DNA of 64,000 bases from Pelagibacterales bacterium SAG-MED30 (GCA_014653775.1 JACWEA010000001.1:92722-156721); one strand, 5' to 3'. Counted from the first letter of the stretch, positions 9,273 through 19,973 are shown. A program made the numbers and translations. Notes: generated by a model from the sequence alone, not told the origin.

Positions 9273-11612
9273 ATGACCAAATTATTTAAAAAATTATTTG
9301 CTGTTTTAGCTAGCTTTTTATTATTGATTTCAATAACTATATTGAGTGTTTTATGGACTTTTTCTAATAAAATTCCAGATTATAAATTTCTAAAAAGTTA
9401 CAAACCTCCAGTTTCAAGCAAAATGTATTCTGGGAATGGAGAAGTAGTAGCGGATTTTTCAAAAGAGAAAAGAATTTTTGTACCATATTCTGCTATCCCA
9501 AAAAATGTGATTAATTCTTTTTTAGCAGCTGAAGACAAAAATTTTTTTTCACATCCAGGCATTGATGCTAAGGGAGTTGTAAGAGCACTTATAAGAAATA
9601 TTCAAAATATAATGAGCTCTAAAAGATTAGAAGGTGCATCAACAATTACACAGCAAGTTGCAAAAAATTTTTTATTAACAAATGAAGTAAGTTTAAATAG
9701 AAAAATAAAGGAAGCGATCTTAGCATTTAGAATTGAAAGAGCATTATCAAAAGAAAGAATACTTGAGTTATATCTAAATCAAATTTATCTAGGAAGTGGT
9801 GCTTACGGTGTTGCCGCAGCTAGTTTAGAATACTTTGATAAATCAATTAAAGAATTAAATTATAATGAAGCTGCTTTATTAGCAGCACTACCTAAAGCTC
9901 CTAGCAAATATAATCCTTATAGAAATATAGAACTTGCTAAATACAGAAGAGATTTAGTTTTAAAAAATATGTACGAAAATAATTTTTTAAGTCAAAAAAA
10001 ATATATTGATCTTAAAAGCAAACCTATTGAATTAAAAAAAAATAAAAAAATTTTTTCTGAAGACGCTCAATATTATATTGAAGATGTGCGTAAGAGCATT
10101 ATAGATAAATTATCATATGAGAAAGTATATAATCAAGGTTATAACATTAATACCCCTATAAATTTAGACTTACAAAAAATTTCTACAATCTCTTTAAGAA
10201 ATGGATTGATATCTTATGATAGAAGAAAAGGATGGCGTGGACCAATTACTAATATTAATTATACGACTGATTGGTTTAAAAAAATTAATAAGAAAAACTT
10301 TTTAGAAAATTCAATAGGATGGAAAATTGCAATAATAAGAAAAGTAAATCAATTTTCTGCAAATATTGAAATTGAAAATAAAGAAGAAGGTGTAATAGAA
10401 TATAAAGATATTTCTTGGACAAAAAAAGAATTTTTAGAGTTATTAAAAAAAGGAGATGTTATTTATGTAAAACAAGTCAAAAATAATCTTTATAGTCTTC
10501 AACAACTTCCAGAAATTAACGGTGGTATAGTTGTAATGGATCCTTTTACTGGAAGAGTTTTTGCTTTAAGTGGAGGTTTTAGTTTTAATAACAGTGAGTT
10601 TAATAGATCATCACAAGCATTGAGGCAGCCAGGATCAGCATTTAAGCCATTTGTATATGCATTAGCATTAGAAAATAAATATACCCCTTCATCATTAATT
10701 TTAGATGCTCCTCTTGTATTAGATCAAGGAGAAGATTTAAAAAAATGGAAGCCAGAAAATTATGGTAAAAAATTTTATGGACCTTCTACACTTCGAACCG
10801 GTTTAGAAAAATCTAGAAATTTAATGACAGTAAGAATTTCTCGAAGCCTAGGTATTGATAAAATTACAAATTTTTCAAAAAAAATGAAAATTTATAAAAA
10901 TCCTGAAGAATTACTCTCAATTTCTCTGGGTTCTGCTGAAACAACTCTTTTGAAGTTGACTTCAGCATATTGCACATTTGTAAATGGAGGCAAACTTATT
11001 GAGCCAATAATTATTGATAGAATTCAAGATGGAGAAGGTAATACAATAATAAATAATGAAAATAGAAAATGTATAAATTGTGATCAAATTTCTTTCACCG
11101 GAAAAGAATTTCCAATAATTAAAGACAATTATCCTCAAGTATTATCACCAGAAACGGCTTATCAAATTACTTCATTCTTACAGGGTGTTGTTGAGAGAGG
11201 AACAGGAAAAAAATTAAGGAAACTTGGTTTAAACATTGCAGGAAAAACTGGAACTACTAATGAAAATACGGATGCTTGGTTTATTGGTTTCACATCTAAT
11301 CTAGTAATAGGTGTTTATGTGGGTATGGACAATCCTAAACCACTAGGAAAATTTGAAACAGGTTCTAAGGCAGCTCTTCCAATTTTTAAAGAATTTGTAA
11401 AAAAAGCTGTTAAAAAATCTGACTCAAGACCTTTTAAAGTGCCTCAAAATATAACTTTAATGGTTATAGATCCAAATACAGGAGAAAAAGCTAAATTTAC
11501 ATCAAAAAATACTATAATTGAATCTTATAAAAGTGAGAATGTTTTAAATGGAAAAGTTTTATATTCAGATAACGATAGATTAGATACAAATAATATATTA
11601 AAATTTTACTAA
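9273..11612 (+). CDS. mrcA: Penicillin-binding protein 1A, bifunctional
   Basis: Class A PBP that polymerises and cross-links peptidoglycan in the periplasm. Residues 1-30 form a membrane anchor. The glycosyltransferase domain (about 50-220) has the catalytic AAEDKNFFSHPG and the STITQQVAKN motif. The transpeptidase domain has the SxxK serine in GSAFKPF, an SRN motif and KTGTT. The 779 aa length suits an alphaproteobacterial PBP1a. Its stop codon overlaps the true start of prfB by 1 nt, as is common in alphaproteobacteria. Confidence 0.96.
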   Translation: MTKLFKKLFAVLASFLLLISITILSVLWTFSNKIPDYKFLKSYKPPVSSKMYSGNGEVVADFSKEKRIFVPYSAIPKNVINSFLAAEDKNFFSHPGIDAKGVVRALIRNIQNIMSSKRLEGASTITQQVAKNFLLTNEVSLNRKIKEAILAFRIERALSKERILELYLNQIYLGSGAYGVAAASLEYFDKSIKELNYNEAALLAALPKAPSKYNPYRNIELAKYRRDLVLKNMYENNFLSQKKYIDLKSKPIELKKNKKIFSEDAQYYIEDVRKSIIDKLSYEKVYNQGYNINTPINLDLQKISTISLRNGLISYDRRKGWRGPITNINYTTDWFKKINKKNFLENSIGWKIAIIRKVNQFSANIEIENKEEGVIEYKDISWTKKEFLELLKKGDVIYVKQVKNNLYSLQQLPEINGGIVVMDPFTGRVFALSGGFSFNNSEFNRSSQALRQPGSAFKPFVYALALENKYTPSSLILDAPLVLDQGEDLKKWKPENYGKKFYGPSTLRTGLEKSRNLMTVRISRSLGIDKITNFSKKMKIYKNPEELLSISLGSAETTLLKLTSAYCTFVNGGKLIEPIIIDRIQDGEGNTIINNENRKCINCDQISFTGKEFPIIKDNYPQVLSPETAYQITSFLQGVVERGTGKKLRKLGLNIAGKTGTTNENTDAWFIGFTSNLVIGVYVGMDNPKPLGKFETGSKAALPIFKEFVKKAVKKSDSRPFKVPQNITLMVIDPNTGEKAKFTSKNTIIESYKSENVLNGKVLYSDNDRLDTNNILKFY

Positions 11613-12707
11613 TGGAAGACAAATATCTTAGTTTTAAAAAAGAAATAGAAAAGATTAATAATAGAGTTAAGGAGTATCTTTGAAAAAAATAAAATTTATT
11701 TTAAATTAGATAGTCACAATAAATCAATGCTAGAAGTTAATTTTTGGCAAGATAAAGCAAAATCTCAAATAGTTATTAAAGAGAAAAAGTTATATGAGAA
11801 TTTAATAAATTCTTATGAACAATCTACTTTACAATTTAAAGACTTAGATGATTTGTATAAATTAGCTATTGAAGAAAAAAATTCTGAAATACAATTAGAA
11901 GTTTATCAAAAATTGAAAGAATTAAGAGTAAAAGTAAAAGAAAATGAAATTAAATGTTTCTTATCTAACGATCTAGATCCACTTGATTGTTACTTAGAAA
12001 TACATGCGGGTGCTGGAGGAACTGAAAGCCAAGACTGGGCAGATATGTTAAAAAGAATGTATATTAAATGGTCAGATACTAAAGGGTTTAAATATCAAAT
12101 AGTAAGCGAACATAAAGGAGATGAGGCAGGTATTAAATCTTCAACGATTAAAATTGAAGGTGATTATATTTTTGGTTGGTTGAAAAAAGAGTCTGGAATA
12201 CATCGACTTGTAAGAATATCACCTTTTGATTCAGGATCTAGAAGACATACAAGTTTTGCTAGTGTTTGGATTTATCCTGTTATAGATGAAAATATTAATA
12301 TAGAAATTTTTGAAAAAGATTTAAGAATTGACACTTATCGTTCAAGTGGAGCTGGTGGACAGCACGTGAATACAACAGATAGCGCAGTACGAATTACTCA
12401 TATACCTACAAAAATTGTTGTTCAATGCCAAAATGAGAGATCTCAACATAAAAATAAAGAAACTTGTATGAATATGTTAAGAGCAAGACTTTATGATTAT
12501 CAGATTAAAAAAAAAGAAGAGCAAAACCAAAGCACAGAGTCAACTAAATCCGAAATTGGATGGGGACATCAAATAAGATCATATGTTTTACAACCTTATA
12601 GACTTGTTAAAGACAATAGAACTAATCATGAAAGTTCAAATCCAGATAAGATTTTAGATGGTGAAATTGATGAATTTTTAGAAGAGTCTATTTATCAAAC
12701 TAAATGA
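11612..12707 (+). CDS. prfB: Peptide chain release factor 2, with programmed +1 frameshift
   Basis: Release factor for UGA and UAA stops. The ORF track shows only 11727-12707, but the gene starts at the ATG at 11612. A 23-codon first frame ends in CTT TGA (TGA at 11681-11683) preceded by AAGGAG with a TAT spacer, the classic RF2 autoregulatory slip site. Reading resumes at GAA (11682) in the +1 frame and joins the second ORF without a stop, giving 364 aa, close to E. coli RF2 (365). The SPF specificity motif (RISPFDSG) and catalytic GGQ (GAGGQHVN) are present. Low RF2 favours slippage and raises RF2 synthesis. This is not a broken gene. Confidence 0.96.
11669..11683 (+). promoter_or_regulatory. 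RF2 programmed frameshift site
   Basis: AAGGAG, then TAT, then CTT TGA. The internal Shine-Dalgarno-like element sits 3 nt before the slippery CTT, as in the E. coli element (AGGGGG TAT CTT TGA). The zero frame stops here and the +1 frame continues as RF2. Confidence 0.92.
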
Positions 12708-14896
12708 AAAAAATTTTTTTCAGATTTTTTATAACAATATTTATTATCTTATTTTTTGGAATATTGTATCTTAGCACCATAGGGATAAGTACTAAAGTTT
12801 TCAATTCAAATATATCTGATCAAATAAAAAAAATTGATAAGAATTTAAATATTGATTTGAATAAAATATTTTTAATTTTAGATCCATTTCAATTAAAAAT
12901 AAAACTTAAAACTGTAGGTACTAATTTAAAGTATTATGAAGAACAAATTCAATTAGAAAATATTAGATCAGAAGTTTCATTAAACTCATTATTAAATAAG
13001 GAGTTTTCAATTAATAAAATGAATATTTCTACAAAATCTATAGAAATTAATAGTTTAGTTAAATTTTTAAGATTATTTCAAAAAGATCCTAAATTTTATA
13101 TTGCTGAAAATATAATTAAGAAAGGATATTTAATTGCAGATATTGAAGTTGAATTTGATGATAATGGAAATTTAAAAGATAACTATAAAATAAATGGAAT
13201 AGTAAAAGATGGAAAGATAGATTTATTCAAAAGAAATAGACTAGATGCTATTAATTTTATTTTTGAAGCAAAAAAAGATAAAATTCAGCTTAATGATTTA
13301 TATTTAAAGATAGAAAAAGAAAATCTTCAATTACCAGAAATTATAATAGATAAAAATAATGATGAATATTCTGTTTCTGGTAAATTAATTAGTGGTCAAA
13401 TTAATTTAATGGAACATAGGATTTATGATTACATTAATTTAGAAAATATAAATTTTAAAATCAAAGAAATTAAATTTTTATCTGAAAATAATTTCAACTT
13501 TAGTATTAATGAAAAATTTAAAGTTAAAGGTTTAAATATCGATTCTAAAATTAATTTGATAAACCTTGAAATTGAAAATAATTTAGATTTAAAAAATTAT
13601 TTTCCAGAAATTAATGAAAACTTTTATTTTAAAGATAATCAGCTTCAAATAACTTATAAAAAAAATACTATAAAAATTTTAGGATCAGGAAATATATTTC
13701 TTCAAGAAAGACCCGATAAGATTGAGTACAAAATTATTAAAAATAAAGAAAATCTAAATTTTGATACCAAATTGAATATAAAAGATAATAATTTTAAAAT
13801 TGATTTATTAAATTTTGAAAAAAAAAATAATTCTAAATTACAAATAGAAATTCAAGGAGAACATAAAATTGATAAAGGTATTATTCTAAAAAGAATTAAT
13901 TTAGAAGAAAATAAAAACTCTTTTTTAATAAAAGATCTGTCTTTATCTAATGATAAAAAAATAAATTATATCAAAAATATTACCTTAAGTTATTTAGATA
14001 AAGATAATTTAGAAAACAAAATTCAAATAAGCAAAAAAGCTACAAATTACTTTATTAATGGTTCGAGTTTAAATATAAATCGAATAATTAATAATTTATT
14101 AAACTCTAAGGTTAAAAAAAAATATAAATTATTTAAAAATGACTTTAAAGTAAAAGTCGACATTGAAAAAATTTTTTTAGATAAAAAAAACGTACTACAA
14201 AATTTAAATGGATATCTAATCTTAAAAGATAACAAAGTTTTTGAAACCGAACTATCTTCTAATTATTCAAATAATAATAAAATTAAATTTACTATTAAAA
14301 CTAATGGTAAAGAAAAAATTACTACTCTTTTCTCTAAGGAGGCGAAACCCCTCGTAGATCGCTATAAATTTGTAAAAGGTTTCAGTGAGGGATCTTTAGA
14401 TTTTTATTCTTACCAAAAATATAATCAAAGTAATTCAACTTTAAAAATTTATGACTTTAAACTTAAAGAACTACCTGCTTTAACTAAGTTACTAACTCTT
14501 GCATCTCTTCAAGGAATAGCTGACTTAATGTCAGGTGAGGGAATAAGATTTAATGAATTTGAAATGAATTTTTCTAACCAGGACCAATTAATGACAATCA
14601 ATGAAATTTATGCCATTGGACCTGCAATTTCTGTATTAATGAGTGGTTATGTTGAAAAGGATAAACTAATTAGCCTTCGAGGAACATTAGTTCCAGCAAC
14701 TACATTAAACAAAACAATCGGATCAATTCCATTTTTAGGAAATATACTAGTTGGAAAAAAAACAGGAGAAGGTGTTTTTGGAGTTAGTTTTAAAATTAAG
14801 GGTCCTCCTAAAGATTTAGAGACAACTGTTAACCCAATTAAAACTTTAACACCAAGATTTATAACTAGAACTTTAGAAAAAATAAAAAACAATTAA
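12704..14896 (+). CDS. AsmA-like membrane-anchored protein
   Basis: Large envelope protein with one N-terminal membrane helix (about residues 5-27) and a long beta-rich periplasmic region full of repeated Asn/Lys/Ile strands. The C-terminal 150 residues (LKELPALTKLLTLASLQGIA, SGEGIRFNEFE, VPATTLNKTIGSIPFLGNIL, GEGVFGVSFKIKGPP) match the conserved end of AsmA-like (YhdP/DUF3971) proteins. Such proteins are thought to bridge lipid transport to the outer membrane. The start overlaps the prfB stop by 4 nt, and the 3' end shares TTAA with tyrS. The family is clear; the exact cargo is unknown. Confidence 0.8.
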   Translation: MKKIFFRFFITIFIILFFGILYLSTIGISTKVFNSNISDQIKKIDKNLNIDLNKIFLILDPFQLKIKLKTVGTNLKYYEEQIQLENIRSEVSLNSLLNKEFSINKMNISTKSIEINSLVKFLRLFQKDPKFYIAENIIKKGYLIADIEVEFDDNGNLKDNYKINGIVKDGKIDLFKRNRLDAINFIFEAKKDKIQLNDLYLKIEKENLQLPEIIIDKNNDEYSVSGKLISGQINLMEHRIYDYINLENINFKIKEIKFLSENNFNFSINEKFKVKGLNIDSKINLINLEIENNLDLKNYFPEINENFYFKDNQLQITYKKNTIKILGSGNIFLQERPDKIEYKIIKNKENLNFDTKLNIKDNNFKIDLLNFEKKNNSKLQIEIQGEHKIDKGIILKRINLEENKNSFLIKDLSLSNDKKINYIKNITLSYLDKDNLENKIQISKKATNYFINGSSLNINRIINNLLNSKVKKKYKLFKNDFKVKVDIEKIFLDKKNVLQNLNGYLILKDNKVFETELSSNYSNNNKIKFTIKTNGKEKITTLFSKEAKPLVDRYKFVKGFSEGSLDFYSYQKYNQSNSTLKIYDFKLKELPALTKLLTLASLQGIADLMSGEGIRFNEFEMNFSNQDQLMTINEIYAIGPAISVLMSGYVEKDKLISLRGTLVPATTLNKTIGSIPFLGNILVGKKTGEGVFGVSFKIKGPPKDLETTVNPIKTLTPRFITRTLEKIKNN

Positions 14897-16122
14897 ACTA
14901 ATTCAATTTTTATATGTCTTTTTTTACCAAGCGATAATTTTAAAAAATTATCTTTAAAATATTTTCGATTTATATTTATTTTATCATCAATAATAATTTC
15001 ATTATTTATTTTTACTGCGCTACCTTTAATTAATCTTCTTATTTCACTTTTTGATTTTTCTAATTTAGATAGAATTATCAGATCTAGAACATTCATTGGA
15101 TTTTTAAAATTATTTTTATCCAATTTTATTGATGGCAAATTTATACCGGTTGAATTTTGAGAAAATGCCTCTTTTGCTGCTTTTTCACAATTTACTGCTT
15201 CTTGTTTTCCATGAAGCATTTTCGTCGTTTCGTTTGCTAATAAAATTTTTAATTCATTAATTTCTTTATCTTTTATTTTTTCTATTTCATCTAAAGAAAG
15301 ATCAGTAAAATAATTTAAAAATTTAATTACATCTCGATCATCAGAATTCCTCCAGAATTGCCAATATTCATAGGGGGAAAGAAATTTTTTATCTAGCCAT
15401 ATAGCTCCATTTTCAGTTTTACCCATTTTTGCTCCATTAGCTAAAGTTATTAATGGAGTTGTTAAGCCAAAAACAATCTTATCAGAATATCTTTTTATTA
15501 ACTCTACACCATTCACAATGTTACCCCACTGATCTGAACCACCTAATTGAAGAATGCAATTATTTTTTTTATTTAATTCTAAAAAATCATATGCCTGTAA
15601 AATCATATAATTAAACTCCATATAACTTAATGATTGTTCTCTTTCTAATCGAGTTTTAATACTATCAAATGTTAACATTTTATTTATTGTAAAATGTTTT
15701 CCAATATCTCTTAAAAAAGAAATATAATTTAAGTTCTTTAACCAGGAGTAGTTATTAACAAAAATAGGTTTAATTTTTTCATCATCAGAATTTAAGTATG
15801 TTTTTAAAATATTTTCTATATTTTTTGTATTTTTTTCAATTTCGCTATCACTTAAAATTTTTCTAGTTTTGTCTTTTCCAGATGGATCTCCAATTCTTGT
15901 TGTACCACCTCCCATTAAAACAATTGGTTGGTGACCGTGTTTTTGAAGTAACCTTAAACACATAATTTGAAGTAAGCTGCCAACATGTAAACTTCCCGCA
16001 GTACAATCAAAACCTATATAAGCTTTAATCTTTTTTTCATCTAAAATTTTTGATAGTTCATCATCTGCTGTACACTGATAATACAAACCTCTATCTTTAA
16101 ATTCTTTTAAAAATTTATTCAT
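14893..16122 (-). CDS. tyrS: Tyrosyl-tRNA synthetase
   Basis: Class I synthetase that charges tRNA-Tyr. Seen: the Rossmann segment AYIGFDCTAGSLHVGSLL (an HIGH variant, HVGS), GGGTTRIGDPSGK, QLGGSDQWGNI, the KMSKS-like KMGKTENG, and a C-terminal S4 domain. The track begins at a TTG at 16140; the ATG at 16122 (MNKFLKEFKDRG) fits the family better and gives 409 aa. It is divergent from anmK, a common alphaproteobacterial arrangement. Confidence 0.95.
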   Translation of the reverse strand: MNKFLKEFKDRGLYYQCTADDELSKILDEKKIKAYIGFDCTAGSLHVGSLLQIMCLRLLQKHGHQPIVLMGGGTTRIGDPSGKDKTRKILSDSEIEKNTKNIENILKTYLNSDDEKIKPIFVNNYSWLKNLNYISFLRDIGKHFTINKMLTFDSIKTRLEREQSLSYMEFNYMILQAYDFLELNKKNNCILQLGGSDQWGNIVNGVELIKRYSDKIVFGLTTPLITLANGAKMGKTENGAIWLDKKFLSPYEYWQFWRNSDDRDVIKFLNYFTDLSLDEIEKIKDKEINELKILLANETTKMLHGKQEAVNCEKAAKEAFSQNSTGINLPSIKLDKNNFKNPMNVLDLIILSKLEKSKSEIRRLIKGSAVKINNEIIIDDKININRKYFKDNFLKLSLGKKRHIKIELV

Positions 16123-16169
16123 AAGTCTATAGTTAGACAATATACAAATTTTTTTAAAAAAAAATAAAT

Positions 16170-17315
16170 ATGAGTAAAAAAATATTTACTTCTTTAGGAT
16201 TAATGAGTGGCACATCAATGGATGGAGTTGATTTATCAATAATACAATCTGATGGAATTAATGAATTTGAGCTCATATTAAATGAATATTGTGAATTTGA
16301 TGAGGATTTATTTCTAAAATTACTAGAATTGAGAGATAAACTTTATACATCCAAAGATTTAGCTAAAAATTTTAAAAATATTATTGAAGTTGAGAGAAAC
16401 TTTACATTATTTATCAGTAAATTAGTAAATAGTTTAGTAAAAAAAAAATCTATAACTTTAGATTTAATAGGTTTCCACGGTCAAACGATTTTACATTTAC
16501 CAAAAGAGAAAATTTCAAAACAATTAGGGGATGGAAACCTTTTGTCTCAATTAACAAAAACTAAAGTTGTTAATCAATTTAGACAAAATGATTTAGACCA
16601 TGGTGGCCAAGGCGCTCCTCTAACTCCAATATTCCATTTCTTAATATCAGGAATTTTAAAAACAAAGTTTAATTTAGATTTTCCTATGAATATAATTAAT
16701 ATAGGTGGAATAACTAATGTGTCACAAATTAAAATTAATACTTATGAAAAAGAAAATTTATTTGCTTATGATATAGCCCCAGGAAATTGTTTAATAGATG
16801 AATGGATTAGAAAAAATAGTAATAAAAAATTTGACTTTAATGGTGATATTGCTTCTAGAGGAGAAGTTAATAATTTAATATTAAACCAAACAATTGATAA
16901 TTTTAATATAAAAGATTTTAAAAATTCTTTAGATGTTAAAAATTTTGATATTTCTTTTACTCGAGGTTTAAATCTAGAGGATGGATGTGCAACAATTACA
17001 AAATATACAGCATATTTAATTTCAGAAGGTTTAAAAAAAATTGATGAAATTAATAAATTAAATACTGTAAATCTTTATCTGTGTGGGGGAGGTAGAAAAA
17101 ATAATACTCTTATAGAAAATATCAATGAATATTTAAATAATAAAAAAATAAATTTAAAAAATATTGACGAATATGAATTTGATGGTGATTTTATAGAGTC
17201 ACAAGCCTTTGCATATTTGGCTATAAGATCATATTTAGGTTTACCTATATCTTATCCAAACACTACAAGAACTTTGAAACCTATTTCAGGTGGAATAATA
17301 GAAAAAAATTATTAA
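16170..17315 (+). CDS. anmK: Anhydro-N-acetylmuramic acid kinase
   Basis: Kinase and hydrolase that recycles 1,6-anhydro-MurNAc from peptidoglycan to MurNAc-6-phosphate. The N-terminal GLMSGTSMDGVD, the GFHGQT segment, the HGGQGAPLTPIFH segment, INIGGITNV, the AYDIAPGNCLID segment and the LCGGGRKN near the C-terminus all fit. The 381 aa length is normal. No strong ribosome-binding site precedes the ATG. The stop codon shares a TTAA with that of the convergent hydrolase gene. Confidence 0.94.
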   Translation: MSKKIFTSLGLMSGTSMDGVDLSIIQSDGINEFELILNEYCEFDEDLFLKLLELRDKLYTSKDLAKNFKNIIEVERNFTLFISKLVNSLVKKKSITLDLIGFHGQTILHLPKEKISKQLGDGNLLSQLTKTKVVNQFRQNDLDHGGQGAPLTPIFHFLISGILKTKFNLDFPMNIINIGGITNVSQIKINTYEKENLFAYDIAPGNCLIDEWIRKNSNKKFDFNGDIASRGEVNNLILNQTIDNFNIKDFKNSLDVKNFDISFTRGLNLEDGCATITKYTAYLISEGLKKIDEINKLNTVNLYLCGGGRKNNTLIENINEYLNNKKINLKNIDEYEFDGDFIESQAFAYLAIRSYLGLPISYPNTTRTLKPISGGIIEKNY

Positions 17316-17968
17316 TAAAGAGCCGTTTCTTTTTTTATGTATTTATCTAAGCTTTTAACAAGTAACTCTTCACTTTTTGAAAAAAAATGATTAGCATCAG
17401 ACACTGACTGAAAATCTACTTTAATTCCTTTTTGAGAACTTAATCTTTTATCTAATTCCATGATATATTGTAATGGAACTAGCTCATCTTTTTTGCCATA
17501 AATTATCAATCCGGAAGTTGGACATGGAGACAAAAAAGAAAAGTCATAAGCATTAGGTTGAGGAGATATTGCTATAAATCTATTTATTTCTGGTCTTCTC
17601 ATTAGCAACTGCATCGCAATTAAAGATCCGAATGAAAATCCTGATACCCAACATTGAGAATTGTCAAAGTTTTCTCTTTCTAACCAATCTAATGCAGCAG
17701 CAGCATCAGCAAGTTCTCCTTGACCATTATCAAATTCACCATCACTTTTTCCTACCCCTCTAAAATTAACTCGACAAACAGAAAAATCATTATCCATAAA
17801 AGTTTTGAAAGTTTCTACGACTATCTTATTATTCATAGTGCCTCCATACTGAGGATGGGGTTGTAAAACAAGAGCTATAGGAGATGTATTTTTTTTACTT
17901 TTATAATATTTTGCCTCAAGTCTTCCAGCAGGGCCAGGAATAAATATTTCTAAAATTTTGTTGTCCAT
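17312..17968 (-). CDS. Alpha/beta hydrolase
   Basis: Small soluble hydrolase of the alpha/beta fold (218 aa). The nucleophile elbow is GFSFGS near residue 105, an HPHPQYGGTMNN segment precedes it, the likely catalytic aspartate lies in YGKKDELVP, and the histidine in DANHFF. Homologues with this pattern are commonly found next to iscR/suf in alphaproteobacteria, as here. The natural substrate is unknown. It is divergent from iscR across a 134 nt spacer. Confidence 0.8.
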   Translation of the reverse strand: MDNKILEIFIPGPAGRLEAKYYKSKKNTSPIALVLQPHPQYGGTMNNKIVVETFKTFMDNDFSVCRVNFRGVGKSDGEFDNGQGELADAAAALDWLERENFDNSQCWVSGFSFGSLIAMQLLMRRPEINRFIAISPQPNAYDFSFLSPCPTSGLIIYGKKDELVPLQYIMELDKRLSSQKGIKVDFQSVSDANHFFSKSEELLVKSLDKYIKKETALY

Positions 17969-18050
17969 AATTGATATTGATTATTATTCTCAAAAAAAAA
18001 ATTACATTTATCATAACTGCGTCGCAAAATGTTAATTTTTTTTGTTAATG

Positions 18051-18082
18051 ATACTTGACTATTTTAGTCAGGTTTATATATA
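18051..18082 (+). promoter_or_regulatory. iscR-suf promoter with IscR type-1-like operator
   Basis: CTTGACTA-TT-TTAGTCAGG is a near-perfect inverted repeat resembling the [2Fe-2S]-IscR (type 1) site. TTGACT (18055-18060) doubles as a -35 box, and TATATA (18077-18082) sits 16 nt further as a -10 box, about 20 nt before the iscR ATG. The overlap of operator and promoter implies autorepression of the operon when Fe-S clusters are plentiful. Confidence 0.75.
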
Positions 18083-18102
18083 CCCTTGTAAAATGCGGAT
18101 TT

Positions 18103-18528
18103 ATGAAACTAACATCTAAAGGCAGATATGCGGTAATGGCTTTAGTAGACCTGGCAAGATTTGATAATATCAGCCCAGTTTCACTAAGAGACATCTCATT
18201 AAGACAAGGCATTTCATTAGATTATTTAGAGCAGATTTTTTCAAAGTTAAGAAAAAAAGAAATAGTAAAAAGTGTAAGAGGAACTCAAGGAGGGTATGTT
18301 TTAAATAAAAAAACTAAAGAAATAAAACTTACAATTATTTTTGATGCAGTAGATGAAAAAGTAAAAACAGTCCAATGTAAGAAAGAGTCAAAAAAAGGGT
18401 GTAATGGGAAATTGACAAAATGTGTTACCCATAATCTTTGGGATGATTTAGACAAACACATAAATAATTTTTTTGAGCAAAAAAGTTTAGAAGATTTAGT
18501 TAAAAATAATATTGAGAAAAGAATTTAA
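18103..18528 (+). CDS. iscR: Rrf2-family Fe-S cluster regulator IscR
   Basis: Transcription regulator that senses Fe-S status. The winged helix ([37 protein letters not shown]) occupies the first 75 residues. The cluster ligands follow: three cysteines and a histidine spaced C-x7-C-x6-C-xx-H, ending in KCVTHNLW, as in IscR. The track starts at a TTG in the promoter; the ATG at 18103 gives 141 aa and the canonical [11 protein letters not shown] start. It heads the suf operon with a 2 nt gap to sufB. Confidence 0.93.
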   Translation: MKLTSKGRYAVMALVDLARFDNISPVSLRDISLRQGISLDYLEQIFSKLRKKEIVKSVRGTQGGYVLNKKTKEIKLTIIFDAVDEKVKTVQCKKESKKGCNGKLTKCVTHNLWDDLDKHINNFFEQKSLEDLVKNNIEKRI

Positions 18529-18530
18529 AT

Positions 18531-19973
18531 ATGGATACAAGACAAAAAGATATAGAAAAATTAAAAGAATATAAATACGGTTTTACAACCGATATTGAAA
18601 ACATTAAAGCACCTAAAGGCTTAAATGAAGACGTAATTAAGTTTATTTCAAAAATTAAAAAAGAACCTAATTGGATGTTAGATTTTAGGTTAAAAGCTTT
18701 TGAAAGGTTTAAATTATTAAAGGAACCTAACTGGCAAAAACCAAAATATCCTAAAATTGATTACCAAGATTTATATTATTATTCAGCTCCAAAAAGTATG
18801 AACGATAAACCTAAAAGTTTAGATGAATTGGATCCTAAACTTCTTGAGACATATAAAAAATTAGGTATTCCTCTTCAAGAACAAGCACGATTAAATGGTA
18901 TTGCTGTAGATGCAGTTTTTGATTCAGTCTCAGTTGCCACAACATTTAAAGGAGAATTAACAAAGCAAGGAATTATTTTTTGTTCTATGTCAGAAGCTAT
19001 ACAAAAACATCCAAACCTTGTAAAAAAATACCTTGGAACTGTAATACCCACTACAGATCATTTTTTTGCAACACTTAATTCAGCCGTATTCACTGATGGA
19101 TCATTTGTTTACATTCCAGAGGGAGTTAGATGCCCAATGGAATTATCAACATATTTTAGAATAAATGCATCAGAGACAGGTCAATTTGAAAGAACACTAA
19201 TAATAGCTGATAAAGGAAGCTATGTGAGTTACCTTGAAGGCTGTACAGCCCCTATGAGAGACGAAAATCAATTACATGCAGCTAATGTTGAATTAATTGC
19301 TCTAGATGATGCTGAAATAAAATACTCGACAGTTCAAAATTGGTATCCAGGAGATGAAAATGGAAAAGGTGGAATATATAATTTTGTAACAAAAAGAGGT
19401 CTCTGTAAGGGAAAAAATTCAAAAATTTCTTGGACACAAGTTGAAACTGGATCTGCTATAACTTGGAAATATCCTAGCTGTATTTTAAAAGGAGATAATT
19501 CAATCGGTGAATTTTATTCTATAGCCATAACTAATAATCATCAAAAAGCAGATACTGGTACAAAAATGATTCATTTGGGGAAAAATACAAAAAGTAAAAT
19601 TATCTCTAAAGGAATTAGTGCTGGATTTTCAGATATGACATATAGAGGATTAGTAGATATTAATTCAAAAGCAGAAAACTCTAGTAATTATACCCAATGT
19701 GATTCTCTTTTAATGGGTAATAAATGTGGTGCACATACAGTTCCATACATTAAAAATAAAAATTTTGACTCAAATATTGCCCATGAGGCAACAACTTCAA
19801 AAATAAGTGAAGAACAATTGCATTATTGCCAACAAAGAGGTTTAAACTCTGAGGAGGCAGTTGGATTAATCGTCAATGGATTTTGCAAAGAAGTTCTTCA
19901 ACAGTTGCCTATGGAATTTGCTGTGGAAGCTCAAAAACTTGTAGGTATTAGTTTGGAAGGAAGCGTAGGCTAA
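18531..19973 (+). CDS. sufB: Fe-S cluster assembly scaffold SufB
   Basis: Core of the SufBC2D scaffold on which Fe-S clusters are built. Seen: the conserved [19 protein letters not shown] stretch, [16 protein letters not shown] with the key cysteine, [11 protein letters not shown], and the C-terminal [15 protein letters not shown]. The 480 aa length is typical. The stop codon overlaps the sufC start (TAATG). Confidence 0.97.
   Translation: MDTRQKDIEKLKEYKYGFTTDIENIKAPKGLNEDVIKFISKIKKEPNWMLDFRLKAFERFKLLKEPNWQKPKYPKIDYQDLYYYSAPKSMNDKPKSLDELDPKLLETYKKLGIPLQEQARLNGIAVDAVFDSVSVATTFKGELTKQGIIFCSMSEAIQKHPNLVKKYLGTVIPTTDHFFATLNSAVFTDGSFVYIPEGVRCPMELSTYFRINASETGQFERTLIIADKGSYVSYLEGCTAPMRDENQLHAANVELIALDDAEIKYSTVQNWYPGDENGKGGIYNFVTKRGLCKGKNSKISWTQVETGSAITWKYPSCILKGDNSIGEFYSIAITNNHQKADTGTKMIHLGKNTKSKIISKGISAGFSDMTYRGLVDINSKAENSSNYTQCDSLLMGNKCGAHTVPYIKNKNFDSNIAHEATTSKISEEQLHYCQQRGLNSEEAVGLIVNGFCKEVLQQLPMEFAVEAQKLVGISLEGSVG

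Noticed and set aside
11681-11726. prfB as a pseudogene or 5'-truncated gene
   Set aside because: The TGA lies in the exact RF2 slip context (AAGGAG TAT CTT TGA) and the +1 frame is open, so this is programmed frameshifting.
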